Assembly (NCBI GenBank): GCA_900314485.1
Contig: OMVL01000018.1
Coordinates: forward strand, 1 to 51,210
Direction of reading: 5' to 3'
DNA: 51,210 nucleotides
Source: an uncultured Eubacteriales bacterium
GTDB taxonomy: Bacteria > Bacillota > Clostridia > Oscillospirales > Oscillospiraceae
In this document: positions 8,226 through 17,329 of the stretch, piece by piece
Position numbering within the stretch: the first letter of the stretch is position 1
Layout of the letters: each line of letters opens with the position of its first letter
The notes under the pieces: generated by a model
Database searches by the model: none
The model's input: only the letters and a program-made list of their open reading frames with translations
Told to the model about the DNA's origin: nothing
Program-made: the position numbers and the translations under genes

Positions 8226-10493
8226 ATGTCCAAGTCACTTGCGAAGTACACCGGAAAGGCACTGGATCAGTGCAGCAATCTGGAACTGTTCAACGCAGTT
8301 CTCCAGCTTGTCCAGGATGCAGCCAAGAAGAAGGGCTACAACGAGGGCAAGAAAAAGCTGTACTACATCTCTGCCGAGTTCCTGATCGGCAAGCTGCTGA
8401 GCAACAACCTGCTCAATCTGGGCCTGTATGAGAAGGTCAAGAAGGAGCTGGAGGCTGCCGGCAAGAACATCACCGAGCTGGAGGAGTTCGAGTATGAGCC
8501 TTCTCTGGGTAACGGCGGTCTGGGCCGTCTGGCAGCCTGCTTCCTGGACAGCTGCGCAACGCTGGGGCTCCCCGCTGACGGCGTGGGTCTGGCTTACCAC
8601 TGCGGCCTGTTCAAGCAGTCCTTTACGGGCCGCAAGCAGTATGAGTCCCCCGACCGCTGGCTGACCTGGGGCAGAGAGAGCTGGCTGAAGCGCACTGACA
8701 CTCAGTATAAGGTGCAGTTTGGCGACTATGACGTCACCTCCACGATGTATGAGATCGCTGTTACCGGCTATGAGACCAAGGGCGGCCGTCTCCGCCTGTT
8801 CGATGTGGACAGCGTGGACGAGCGTGTCATCAAGGACAGCATTAACTTCGACAAGTCCCAGATTGAGAAGAACCTGACCCTGTTCCTGTACCCCGATGAC
8901 AGTGACGAGGCCGGCAGAATCCTCCGTGTCTATCAGGAATACTTCATGGTCTCCAACGCCGCTCAGCTGGTGCTGGACGAGGCCGTGGCAAAGGGCAGCA
9001 ACCTGCATGACCTGGCTGACTATGCCGCCATCCAGATCAACGATACCCATCCCACCATGGTGATTCCCGAGCTGATCCGCCTGCTGGGCGAGCGGGGCAT
9101 CAAGGAGGCTGAGGCCGTTCAGATCGTCACCGACGTCTGCGGCTATACCAACCACACCATCCTGGCCGAGGCTCTGGAGACCTGGCCCCGCCACTATCTG
9201 GAGAAGGCTGTGCCTCAGCTGATTCCCATCATTGAGCGCCTGGACGCCATCATCCGCAAGAAGTATGACGATCCCTTCGTTCAGATCATTGATGCGCATC
9301 AGAACATCCATATGGCCAATATCGACATCCACTTCAGCCACTCCACCAACGGCGTTGCCGCTCTGCATACCGAGATCCTGAAGAACTCCGAGCTGGCTCC
9401 CTTCTACAAGATCTATCCCGAGAAGTTCAACAACAAGACCAACGGCATTACCTTCCGCCGCTGGCTCCAGGAGTGCAACCCCGAGCTGACCGATCTCATC
9501 ACCAAGAAGATCGGCAAGGCATGGAAGCACGACGCCGGCAAGCTGGAGAAGCTGCTGAAGTATGCTGATGACGAGGAGTTCCTGGCTCAGCTGGTGGCCA
9601 TCAAGCGTGCCAACAAGGAGCGCTTTGCCGCATGGATCAAGGACCATCAGGGCGCAATTGTCGATCCCGACTCCGTCTTTGACGTCCAGTCCAAGCGTCT
9701 CCACGAGTACAAGCGTCAGCAGCTGAATCTGCTGTGGGCCATCCGCACCTATCTGGACATCAAGGCCGGCCACAAGCCCGCCCGTCCCGTCACCGTCATC
9801 TTCGGCGCCAAGGCAGCTCCTGCCTACACCATCGCCAAGGACATCATTCACGCTATCATCTCCCTGTCCGAGATCGTTGCGAATGATCCCGAGGCCAGCC
9901 CCTATCTGAAGGTCGTCATGATTGAGAACTACAACGTGACCGCCGCCGAGAAGCTGATCCCCGCCTGCGACATCTCCGAGCAGATCTCCCTGGCCTCCAA
10001 GGAAGCCAGCGGCACTGGCAACATGAAGTTCATGCTCAACGGCGCAGTTACCATCGGCACCCTGGACGGCGCCAATGTGGAAATCGCCGAGCTGGTGGGC
10101 GAGGACAACATCTACACCTTCGGCCTGTCCTCCGATGAGGTCATCGCGCACTATGAGAAGGCCGACTATGTGGCTTGGGACTACTATCAGGGCGACTACC
10201 GTCTGAGAGAGAGCGTGGACTTCCTGGTGGGCGACCAGATGCGCAGCGTGGGCATTAGCGAGAATCTGGAGCGGCTGTTCCACGAGCTGAGAGGTAAGGA
10301 CTGGTTCATGACCTTCCCCGACTTTGCCGACTACTGCAAGACCAAGGCTCAGGCCCTGGCCGACGCACAGGACGAGAAGAAGTGGGCCAAGAAGGCACTG
10401 GTCAACATCGCCAAGGCCGGTTTCTTCTCCTCTGACCGTACCATCGAGCAGTACAACGCGGACATTTGGAACCTTAAGGCCGATAAGGACTAA
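8226..10493 (+). CDS. glgP: Glycogen/starch/alpha-glucan phosphorylase
   Basis: The protein has 755 residues from ATG 8226 (AAGGAGG 10 bases upstream; an in-frame ATG at 8199 lacks a ribosome site). It releases glucose-1-phosphate from alpha-1,4-glucans by phosphorolysis with pyridoxal phosphate, in the cytoplasm. GT35 hallmarks include YISAEFLIGKLL near residue 45, the stretch LGNGGLGRLAACFLDS near 95, and GTGNMKFMLNGA near 600, whose lysine binds the cofactor. It is a little shorter than the E. coli enzyme (about 800-815), as in many clostridial homologues. Codon use is strongly biased to C/G-ending codons, which suggests high expression. It stands alone, with its own terminator, between an AraC and a LacI regulator gene. 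Confidence 0.96.
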   Translation: MSKSLAKYTGKALDQCSNLELFNAVLQLVQDAAKKKGYNEGKKKLYYISAEFLIGKLLSNNLLNLGLYEKVKKELEAAGKNITELEEFEYEPSLGNGGLGRLAACFLDSCATLGLPADGVGLAYHCGLFKQSFTGRKQYESPDRWLTWGRESWLKRTDTQYKVQFGDYDVTSTMYEIAVTGYETKGGRLRLFDVDSVDERVIKDSINFDKSQIEKNLTLFLYPDDSDEAGRILRVYQEYFMVSNAAQLVLDEAVAKGSNLHDLADYAAIQINDTHPTMVIPELIRLLGERGIKEAEAVQIVTDVCGYTNHTILAEALETWPRHYLEKAVPQLIPIIERLDAIIRKKYDDPFVQIIDAHQNIHMANIDIHFSHSTNGVAALHTEILKNSELAPFYKIYPEKFNNKTNGITFRRWLQECNPELTDLITKKIGKAWKHDAGKLEKLLKYADDEEFLAQLVAIKRANKERFAAWIKDHQGAIVDPDSVFDVQSKRLHEYKRQQLNLLWAIRTYLDIKAGHKPARPVTVIFGAKAAPAYTIAKDIIHAIISLSEIVANDPEASPYLKVVMIENYNVTAAEKLIPACDISEQISLASKEASGTGNMKFMLNGAVTIGTLDGANVEIAELVGEDNIYTFGLSSDEVIAHYEKADYVAWDYYQGDYRLRESVDFLVGDQMRSVGISENLERLFHELRGKDWFMTFPDFADYCKTKAQALADAQDEKKWAKKALVNIAKAGFFSSDRTIEQYNADIWNLKADKD

Positions 10494-10517
10494 GTTCCCT
10501 TTTGCAGATCGTCAATC

Positions 10518-10556
10518 AAAATGCTGTGCAGGCGCTTGTCTGCACAGCATTTTCTT
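10518..10556 (+). terminator. Intrinsic terminator after glgP
   Basis: AAAATGCTGTGCA (10518-10530) pairs with TGCACAGCATTTT (10541-10553) around a 10-base loop, and the T-run follows. It sits 25 bases after the glgP stop and just before the LacI-type gene. Confidence 0.85.
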
Positions 10557-10573
10557 CCAATCAGGAGAGCGTC

Positions 10574-11590
10574 ATGAAGGATAATAAAGTACGCATTGCG
10601 GATATTGCGGACGAGCTGGGACTCAGCACTGCCACCGTCTCTAACGTGATCCACGGGAAAACCAAGAAGATCTCCGACCGCACTGTGGAGATGGTACAGC
10701 GCAAGCTGGAGGAGCGGCAGTATATTCCCAATATGGCGGCGACCCTGCTGGCCCAGAATGACTCCCGCATCATCGGCGTCATGCTGAACAACCACGAGAA
10801 GTACGAAGGCCGTGTGCTGGAAGACCCATTTGTGGCCTCTGTGCTCAACGATCTGGCCAACGAGATCGAAAGGGCCGGCCTGTTTATGATGGTCAAGCTG
10901 ACCGATCACATTAAGGAAATCGTCCGTTTTGCCTCCATGTGGAATCTGGACGGCATGGTCATTATTGGCTTCTGCGAGGATGAATACCAACGGCTGCGCA
11001 ATCAGATCCGCATCCCTTTTGTGGTTTATGACGGCTTTTTTGAAAACAGAGGCCGCATCTGCAATCTGACCATTGACGACTATGACGGCGGCCGTCAGGT
11101 AGGGGAGCATTTTCGCCAACTGGGCCATCAAAATGTCCTCTGCCTTGCGGATAACAAGATCTGCATGGATTTGGCCCGATACAAAGGCTTCTGCGCCGGG
11201 TTTGGAGAGGAGGTTCCTCTGTGGCAGATCCCCATGCAAACACAGGCACGCCATGCCTTCTACCGTGAGCACCTGGAGGAACTGCGGCAGTTTTCCGCCA
11301 TCTTTGCCGTCTCTGATGTCTACGCTGTGGATGTGATGCAGTTTTTACTGCGAAATGGCGTAAGTGTGCCGGAGGAGATCTCCGTAGCAGGCTTTGACGA
11401 CAGCCCCATCTGCGGGCAAATTTTTCCCAGTCTCACCAGTGTCCGTCAGAACAACAGCCTTCGTGCCCGTACAACGCTGGAGATGCTCCGCGCCATGAAG
11501 ACAGACCCGGCGTATCAGGCGGACCGATGTCTCCCGGTGACTCTTGTCCCCAGAGAAAGTACAGCAAAATACACAAAAAAGACAGTGTGA
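10574..11590 (+). CDS. LacI-family transcriptional regulator
   Basis: The protein has 338 residues. ATG 10574 follows AGGAGAGCGTC; the longer frame from 10502 runs through the glgP terminator and is rejected. The N-terminal helix-turn-helix and hinge read IADIADELGLSTATVSNVIH (about residues 8-27). The rest is a periplasmic-binding-protein-like sensor domain (RIIGVMLNNHE; VAGFDDSPICGQIFPSLTSV near the C-terminus, the usual dimer/ligand region). It is expected to repress sugar genes and to be released by a sugar. It follows glgP directly, so control of glycogen use is plausible but not shown. Confidence 0.93.
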   Translation: MKDNKVRIADIADELGLSTATVSNVIHGKTKKISDRTVEMVQRKLEERQYIPNMAATLLAQNDSRIIGVMLNNHEKYEGRVLEDPFVASVLNDLANEIERAGLFMMVKLTDHIKEIVRFASMWNLDGMVIIGFCEDEYQRLRNQIRIPFVVYDGFFENRGRICNLTIDDYDGGRQVGEHFRQLGHQNVLCLADNKICMDLARYKGFCAGFGEEVPLWQIPMQTQARHAFYREHLEELRQFSAIFAVSDVYAVDVMQFLLRNGVSVPEEISVAGFDDSPICGQIFPSLTSVRQNNSLRARTTLEMLRAMKTDPAYQADRCLPVTLVPRESTAKYTKKTV

Positions 11591-11618
11591 TTTTGGGACG
11601 GGTTACACGCATAACCTC

Positions 11619-11666
11619 TTGTAATCCCTCACTTTGTAGCATATAATTGTTGCAAAGTGAGGGATT
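11619..11666 (+). promoter_or_regulatory. MATE gene promoter with a palindromic operator
   Basis: TTGTAA (11619-11624), a 17-base spacer and TATAAT (11642-11647) form a strong sigma-A-type promoter. A perfect 14-bp inverted repeat, AATCCCTCACTTTG (11623-11636) with CAAAGTGAGGGATT (11653-11666), brackets the -10 box. Its right arm starts near the expected transcription start and contains the ribosome site (GTGAGGGA). Confidence 0.7.
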
Positions 11667-11670
11667 CATT

Positions 11671-13008
11671 ATGAAGAAAGACACATTTCTGAGATCCGTT
11701 CTCCGCATTGCCCTGCCGGTGGCATTGCAGGCCATGCTCCAGTCCTCCTTCTCCATGATCGACCAGATCATGGTGGGACAACTGGGCAGCGACGGCGTGG
11801 CCGCCATTGAGGTAGCCAGCAGGCCCGCCTTTATTTACATCACCATGATCGGCGCGCTGGCCGCCATTGCGGGCATTATGGTCTCCCAGTATATGGGGCA
11901 AAAGGATTACAAAGCGGGGGACAGAAGCCTTTCCGTAGGACTGGTAGGAGCCGGTGCGCTGGCTACACTCTTTATGGCGGTCTGCCTGATCCTGGCCCGG
12001 CAGGTGGTGGGCATCTATACCGAAGACGCCGCCATTATTGACATTGGAACGGGCTATATCGGCATCATTGCCTGGACCTATATTCCCATGGGTGTTTCCA
12101 CCGTTCTGGCGGTGATGATCCGCTGCATGGACATGTCCATCTATCCGCTGTATGCCAGTCTGGCATCGGCTCTGGTCAATACCGCCCTGAACTACCTGCT
12201 CATTTTCGGCAAGCTGGGCTTTCCTCAAATGGGCGTCACCGGTGCCGCCATTGCCAGCCTGACCTCTCAGGTGCTCAATCTGCTGCTCATACTGCTGTTC
12301 TTCCGCATGGCTAACCGCCGGATAGGGAAGACCTTCCGATTTGATCTTAATTTGGGCAAGGCAGGCTATCTCCAGTATGTGGCAATGCTGATGCCCATTC
12401 TCATTAACGAGTTTCTCTGGAGCTTGGGGCAGAACGTCAATACCTATCTCTACGGTCATCTGGGCACCTGGCCCCTGGCGGCCATGGCCCTCACCGGTCC
12501 GGTGCAGGGGCTGCTCTTCGGCGCCCTCAGCGGCATTTCCCAAGCCGCCGGGATCCTCGTCGGCAAGCGGCTGGGAGAGCGGGAGTATGAGGCTGCCTAT
12601 CAGGAGTCCAAACAGCTCATGCTCTACGGACTTGTGGGATCGCTTGCCCTCTCGGCTTTGCTGGCCGTCCTCAGCTGGCCTTATGCAAATATCTACAACG
12701 TGGAGCCGGAGGTAAAGGAGATCGCCCGCTGGCTGCTGATCGCCCTGGCCGTTCTCGCTCCCGTCAAGGTACAGAACATGGTGCTGGGCGGCGGCATTAT
12801 CCGCAGCGGGGGTAAGACCAAGTACATTATGATCATTGACACCGTCGGCACCTGGCTGGTGGGCGTACCCCTGGGCTTTCTCACCACCTTTGTCTTCAAG
12901 CTGAACATCGTCTGGGTCTACTTTATCCTCTCTCAGGAGGAGTTGGTCCGTTATATCATTACAGTATTCATGTTCCGCAGCCGCCGCTGGATGGAGACCA
13001 TTGAATAG
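11671..13008 (+). CDS. MATE-family multidrug/metabolite efflux transporter
   Basis: The protein has 445 residues with about 12 membrane helices and exports organic cations or drugs in exchange for Na+ or H+. Family signatures include LPVALQAMLQSSFSMIDQIM at the start of helix 1 and PQMGVTGAAIASLTSQVLN in the middle, followed by the second six-helix half. ATG 11671 is used; the ribosome site GTGAGGGA lies in the right arm of an inverted repeat at the promoter. The gene stands alone and its promoter looks tightly repressible, as is common for drug-induced exporters. No regulator gene is adjacent except the LacI-type protein upstream. The substrate cannot be read from the sequence. Confidence 0.93.
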   Translation: MKKDTFLRSVLRIALPVALQAMLQSSFSMIDQIMVGQLGSDGVAAIEVASRPAFIYITMIGALAAIAGIMVSQYMGQKDYKAGDRSLSVGLVGAGALATLFMAVCLILARQVVGIYTEDAAIIDIGTGYIGIIAWTYIPMGVSTVLAVMIRCMDMSIYPLYASLASALVNTALNYLLIFGKLGFPQMGVTGAAIASLTSQVLNLLLILLFFRMANRRIGKTFRFDLNLGKAGYLQYVAMLMPILINEFLWSLGQNVNTYLYGHLGTWPLAAMALTGPVQGLLFGALSGISQAAGILVGKRLGEREYEAAYQESKQLMLYGLVGSLALSALLAVLSWPYANIYNVEPEVKEIARWLLIALAVLAPVKVQNMVLGGGIIRSGGKTKYIMIIDTVGTWLVGVPLGFLTTFVFKLNIVWVYFILSQEELVRYIITVFMFRSRRWMETIE

Positions 13009-13094
13009 GCTCTTGCGGATTTGTTGAAAAAAGGAAAAATCCGGCACAGATTTCCGACAAAACGCCAAAATTGTTAAAATTACGACGTTTTCTA

Positions 13095-13122
13095 TTGACA
13101 ATCCGCCTCTTTTCGATAAACT
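13095..13122 (+). promoter_or_regulatory. Promoter of the uracil permease gene
   Basis: TTGACA (13095-13100) and TAAACT (13117-13122) are 16 bases apart, about 70 bases before the start codon. I see no PyrR-type binding loop or attenuator in the leader. Confidence 0.55.
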
Positions 13123-13191
13123 TATCTCTGGAAATTACTGAGGTAGTTTCGATACGTATCACACAATCGAATAAGAGAGGAAGGTCATTAC

Positions 13192-14487
13192 ATGAGCGAA
13201 AACAACAGCGCTATTTATAACGCCAAGGAGCTGGGCTATGGCAAGATGTTTCTGCTGGGATTGCAGCATACCTTTGCCATGTTCGGCGCTACCGTACTGG
13301 TCCCCCTGCTGACCGGTCTGAGCGTCTCCACCACGTTGCTGTGGGCCGGTCTCGGCACCCTGCTGTTCCACTTCCTGACGAAGGGTAAGGTCCCTGCGTT
13401 CCTTGGTTCCTCCTTCGCTTTCCTGGGCGGCTATGCCGCTGTGGCGCCCCTGAGTGACGGCCAGTCCAACATCCAGATGCTGCCCTATGCCTGCGGCGGC
13501 GTGGTCGTGGCCGGTGCGCTGTACCTGCTGATCGCCCTGCTGATCAAGGTCGTGGGCGTTAATAAGGTCATGCGCTTCTTCCCGCCTGTTGTCACCGGCC
13601 CTATCATCATTGCCATCGGCCTGATTCTGGCCCCCAGCGCCATTACCAACTGCGCCACTAACTGGCCCATCGCTCTGGTGGCTCTGCTGGTGGTCATTGT
13701 CTGTAACATCTGGGGCAAGGGTATGATTAAGATCATCCCCATTATGATGGGCATTCTTGTGGCCTATGTGGTCGCCCTGGTCACCGGCAACGTGGACTTT
13801 ACCCTCGTAAAAGAGACGCTCGCCAATGGCTTTATCGGCGGCATCATCGGACTGCCTGTACCTGAATACGGACTTGCAAAGTTTGATGTCAGCGACATCC
13901 TGACCATCGCCCCCATCGCTCTGGCCACCATTATGGAGCACATTGGCGACATCTCTGCCATCGGCGCCACTGTGGACAAGAACTACATCAAGGACCCCGG
14001 CCTGCACCGCACCCTGCTGGGCGACGGCCTTGCCACCATGCTGGCCTCCTTCTTCGGCGGCCCTGCCAACACCACTTACGGCGAGAATACCGGCGTTCTG
14101 GTGCTGAGTAAAGTCTATGACCCGGTTGTAGTCCGCATTGCCGCCTGCGTAGCCGTGGTGCTGTCCTTCTTCCCGGTGGTCTCCGCTGTCATTCGTTCCA
14201 TTCCCACTGCCATCATCGGCGGCGTCTCCCTCATCCTCTACGGTATGATCTCTGCCATCGGTGTCCGCAACGTGGTGGAGCATCAGGTGGACCTGACCAA
14301 GAGCCGCAACCTGATTATCGCCGCAGTCATTCTGGTCTGCGCGCTGGGCTTCAACGCCACCGGCGGCATCACCTTCACCGTCTTCGGCACTGCCATCACC
14401 CTGTCCGGCCTGGCTATTGCCTCTCTGGCCGGCATTATCCTCAACGCCATCCTGCCCGGCAACGACTATCAGTTCGAGAAGGAATAA
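13192..14487 (+). CDS. uraA: Uracil permease, NCS2/UraA family
   Basis: The protein has 431 residues with about 14 membrane segments and imports uracil with protons. The UraA-type signature is clear: GLQHTFAMFGATVLVPLLTG at the N-terminus, the conserved Glu in ATIMEHIGDI, and the substrate-loop motif GGPANTTYGENTGVLVL, which is typical of uracil rather than xanthine transporters. ATG 13192 follows GAGAGGAAGGTCATTAC. It is monocistronic, with a promoter and a terminator. It would feed pyrimidine salvage; pyrB lies 25 kb away, so the two are not co-transcribed. Confidence 0.93.
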   Translation: MSENNSAIYNAKELGYGKMFLLGLQHTFAMFGATVLVPLLTGLSVSTTLLWAGLGTLLFHFLTKGKVPAFLGSSFAFLGGYAAVAPLSDGQSNIQMLPYACGGVVVAGALYLLIALLIKVVGVNKVMRFFPPVVTGPIIIAIGLILAPSAITNCATNWPIALVALLVVIVCNIWGKGMIKIIPIMMGILVAYVVALVTGNVDFTLVKETLANGFIGGIIGLPVPEYGLAKFDVSDILTIAPIALATIMEHIGDISAIGATVDKNYIKDPGLHRTLLGDGLATMLASFFGGPANTTYGENTGVLVLSKVYDPVVVRIAACVAVVLSFFPVVSAVIRSIPTAIIGGVSLILYGMISAIGVRNVVEHQVDLTKSRNLIIAAVILVCALGFNATGGITFTVFGTAITLSGLAIASLAGIILNAILPGNDYQFEKE

Positions 14488-14508
14488 AGAGAGTATCTCC
14501 CTGAAACC

Positions 14509-14546
14509 AAAAGTCCTGCAAGCGATCTGCCTGCAGGACTTTTTCT
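14509..14546 (+). terminator. Terminator after uraA
   Basis: AAAAGTCCTGCA (14509-14520) pairs with TGCAGGACTTTT (14532-14543), with further T residues. The symmetric A/T flanks could serve both strands. Confidence 0.85.
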
Positions 14547-14625
14547 GTGATCGGAATTTTCATAGGCGCAGACTGTGCGCCCTGCGGTGGCTGTCAGGCA
14601 TTTTGGATGATTCTGAGTCGAATCA

Positions 14626-15069
14626 TCACACATGCTCCGTATCAAACACCAGCGTAACCGGACCGTCATTGACGGATTCCACCTTCATATCTGCCCCAAA
14701 CTCGCCGTGCTCTACGGAAAAGCCCAGCTCCCGGCAGGCCTGCATGAACCGCTCGTACAGGGGAATGGCCACGTCCGGCTTTGCGGCGTGGGAGAAGCCG
14801 GGGCGGCGGGATTTCAGATCCGCATAGAGGGTGAACTGGCTCACCACCAACAGTGACCCGCCCACGGAGGCCAGATTCCGGTTCATTTTGCCGTTCTCGT
14901 CCTCAAAGACCCGACATCCGCAGATCTTATCTGCCAGGCGGAGGGCGGCCTGCTCCGTATCCTCGGGACCGACACCGAGCAAGACGAGAAAGCCGGGACC
15001 GATTTTGCCGTTCACCCTGCCGTCAATGGTGACAGAGGCGGAGGTAACTCTTGTGACAACTGCTCTCAT
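14626..15069 (-). CDS. dtd: D-aminoacyl-tRNA deacylase
   Basis: The protein has 147 residues, the usual length for Dtd. It hydrolyses D-aminoacyl-tRNA (and mischarged glycyl-tRNA) to keep D-amino acids out of proteins. The two catalytic-site motifs are present: [13 protein letters not shown] (the SQFTL loop, near residue 70) and [10 protein letters not shown] near the C-terminus, with the Gly-Pro that rejects L-amino acids. It starts [17 protein letters not shown], a standard Dtd start. It is the last gene of a recJ-rel-dtd operon and starts 12 bases after the rel stop; this order is common in Bacillota. Confidence 0.96.
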   Translation of the reverse strand: MRAVVTRVTSASVTIDGRVNGKIGPGFLVLLGVGPEDTEQAALRLADKICGCRVFEDENGKMNRNLASVGGSLLVVSQFTLYADLKSRRPGFSHAAKPDVAIPLYERFMQACRELGFSVEHGEFGADMKVESVNDGPVTLVFDTEHV

Positions 15070-15081
15070 AGAAATGACCTC

Positions 15082-17325
15082 TCAGTTCCCTGTCCGCTTG
15101 ACGTCGATGACGCCGGAGATATTGTGGAGCTTGCGCATGACCTCGTGCAGCTCATCAACGTTCTTCACCATGACCAGAGCGGTGATCAGTGCATAGCCGT
15201 CAGGCGTACCCTTGGCGACGAGAGAGTCCACCCGTACCTTGGCGGCAGAGAGGGCAGCCGCCACATCCAGAAAGAGATTCTGACGATCCTTGGCGGAAAT
15301 GCTCAGGCTGGTCTGATAGCCCTCCTGCTCGCTTTGACCCCACTCAACGGAGAGCCAGCGTCCCTGCTCGCTTGCAAGGCGCCGCTCGGGGCTGGCGTTG
15401 GGGCAATCCTGCCGGTGGACGGAGACGCCGTAGCCCCGGGTGACAAAGCCAATGATCGGGTCGCCGGGGACGGGGGTGCAGCACTTGGCAAACTTGACCA
15501 TGCAGTTGTCCAGTCCCTCCACAATGATGCCGTTTTTGGAGTAGGTGACCTTCTTCTGGGAAAGAGGGACCAGGTCGCTCTTGCCGGACATGCGGAGGAC
15601 ATGCACGTCCCCCTCCTCCTGCTGCTGAAGGGCTGCCAGCCGGTCCCGCTCCTCCCGGCCGATGCGGATCAGCTCGTCACGGACCCGGGTGACTGCCTTG
15701 GCGCAGGTAATACCGCCGTAGCCGATGGCGGCGTACAGGTCGTCCAGACTGCCGTAGCGGGACTTTTTCAGAATGCGGGGGAGCACGTCCTCCTGAGTCA
15801 GGTCGGCGATGGAGTAGCCTGCCCGCTTCAGCTCGGATTCGAAGGCGGCCCGGCCGTTGGCAATGTTCTCGTCCCGGCGCTCCCGCTTAAACCACTGGCG
15901 GATCTTGTTCCGGGCCTCGTTGCTCTTGCAGATCTTCATCCAGTCACGGCTGGGGCCACGGGCGCTCTTGGAGGTCATGATCTCCACAATATCGCCGTTA
16001 TGAAGCTGGGAGTCCAGAGTGACAATGCGGCCGTTTACCTTGGCACCCACCATCCGGTTGCCCACGGCGGAGTGGATAGCATAGGCAAAGTCAATGGGAG
16101 TGGAGCCGGCGGGCAGGCTGACCACGTCGCCCTGGGGGGTAAAGACGAATACCTCGTCTGCAAACAGGTCCACCTTCAGGCTCTTGACGAACTCCTCCGC
16201 GTCCGAGCTCTCCTGACTCTCCAGCAGGCGGCGGACCCACTCGTAGGATTCCTCGTCCCCCAGCTGCTGGCGCTCGCCGGGCTGCTGCTTGTACTTCCAG
16301 TGGGCGGCGATGCCGTATTCGGCAGTCTCATGCATCTCCCAGGTGCGGATCTGCACCTCAAAGGGGATGCCCTGGCGGCCGATGACAGTGGTGTGGAGGG
16401 ATTGGTACATATTGGGCTTTGGCGTGGAGATATAGTCTTTGAACCGGTCGGGGACCAGATTGAACATGTTGTGGATATAGCCCAACACCTTGTAGCAGTC
16501 TGCCACTGTGTCTACAATGACCCGGAGCGCATAGAGATCAAAGATCTCAGACATGGTCTTCTGCTTGGTGTAGATCTTCCGGTAGACGGAGTAGATGGAC
16601 TTGATTCGGGAGTAGACGGTGCACTTGACCCCTTCCTCTGCCAGACGGTCCTGGATCTTGGTCTGGATCTTCAGGAGGAATTCCTGCTGGTGGGAGGTGA
16701 GGGAGGCCAGCTCATCCTCGATCTCCTTGTAGCCCACCGGGTCAAGATATTTCAGGGACAAATCCTCCAGCTCCCACTTGATGCGCTGCATACCGAGGCG
16801 GTGAGCAATGGGGGCATAGATCTCCATGGTCTCCAAACTCTTCTCCCGCTGCTTTTTGGGAGACTGGTACTGCATGGTTCTCATATTGTGCAGCCGGTCG
16901 CAGAGTTTCACCACCACCACACGGATGTCCTTGCTCATGGCCATGAGCATCTTGCGCAGATTCTCCATCTGCTTGTCTTCCATAGAGACATACTGCACTC
17001 TTGTCAGCTTGGTAACGCCCTCCACCAGATCGGCAACGGCGGGGCCGAAGCGGACAGCCAGCTCCTCATAGGTGGCGTCTGTGTCCTCAATGCAGTCGTG
17101 GAGCAGGGCGGCAATGAGCGAGTCGGTGTCCATTTTCAGGTCGGCCAGAATGTCGGCCACTGCCAGAGGATGGGTGATATAGGGGGTGCCGTCTCTCCGC
17201 AGCTGCTTGGAGTGATGGCTGTCGGCATATTGAAAGGCCCTTTGCAGGCGCTGCCGGTCCAGATTGGGGTTATAGGCCAGCACCTTTTCTTCCAGTGCCT
17301 GATACATTTCCAGAATAGGGTCCAT
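15082..17325 (-). CDS. rel: Bifunctional (p)ppGpp synthetase/hydrolase Rel
   Basis: The protein has 747 residues, the usual long-RSH length. It makes and degrades (p)ppGpp on uncharged-tRNA signals at the ribosome. The hydrolase HD domain has H52, HD at 76-77 and the following EDT, so hydrolysis should be active. The synthetase domain follows (RIKSIYSVYRK; YISTPKPNMYQSLHT, the B. subtilis-like form), then TGS (FVFTPQGDVVSLPAGSTPID, about 390-410), a helical/zinc-finger region with VKFAKCCTPVPGD, and a C-terminal ACT domain ending in HNISGVIDVKR. It lies 4 bases after recJ and is probably co-transcribed with it. Confidence 0.97.
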   Translation of the reverse strand: MDPILEMYQALEEKVLAYNPNLDRQRLQRAFQYADSHHSKQLRRDGTPYITHPLAVADILADLKMDTDSLIAALLHDCIEDTDATYEELAVRFGPAVADLVEGVTKLTRVQYVSMEDKQMENLRKMLMAMSKDIRVVVVKLCDRLHNMRTMQYQSPKKQREKSLETMEIYAPIAHRLGMQRIKWELEDLSLKYLDPVGYKEIEDELASLTSHQQEFLLKIQTKIQDRLAEEGVKCTVYSRIKSIYSVYRKIYTKQKTMSEIFDLYALRVIVDTVADCYKVLGYIHNMFNLVPDRFKDYISTPKPNMYQSLHTTVIGRQGIPFEVQIRTWEMHETAEYGIAAHWKYKQQPGERQQLGDEESYEWVRRLLESQESSDAEEFVKSLKVDLFADEVFVFTPQGDVVSLPAGSTPIDFAYAIHSAVGNRMVGAKVNGRIVTLDSQLHNGDIVEIMTSKSARGPSRDWMKICKSNEARNKIRQWFKRERRDENIANGRAAFESELKRAGYSIADLTQEDVLPRILKKSRYGSLDDLYAAIGYGGITCAKAVTRVRDELIRIGREERDRLAALQQQEEGDVHVLRMSGKSDLVPLSQKKVTYSKNGIIVEGLDNCMVKFAKCCTPVPGDPIIGFVTRGYGVSVHRQDCPNASPERRLASEQGRWLSVEWGQSEQEGYQTSLSISAKDRQNLFLDVAAALSAAKVRVDSLVAKGTPDGYALITALVMVKNVDELHEVMRKLHNISGVIDVKRTGN

Positions 17326-17329
17326 AAGG

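Noticed and set aside
8235-10283. Minus-strand open frame of 682 codons antisense to glgP
   Set aside because: The plus strand encodes an intact phosphorylase; the antisense product is Leu/Val/Gly-rich without motifs or ribosome site.
13009-13191. PyrR-type attenuator or riboswitch before uraA
   Set aside because: I find a promoter but no PyrR anti-antiterminator loop and no terminator in the leader.
15082-17325. Met in the synthetase motif PNMYQSLHT of Rel as an unusual change
   Set aside because: The same residue is normal in B. subtilis-type Rel proteins, so it is not odd.
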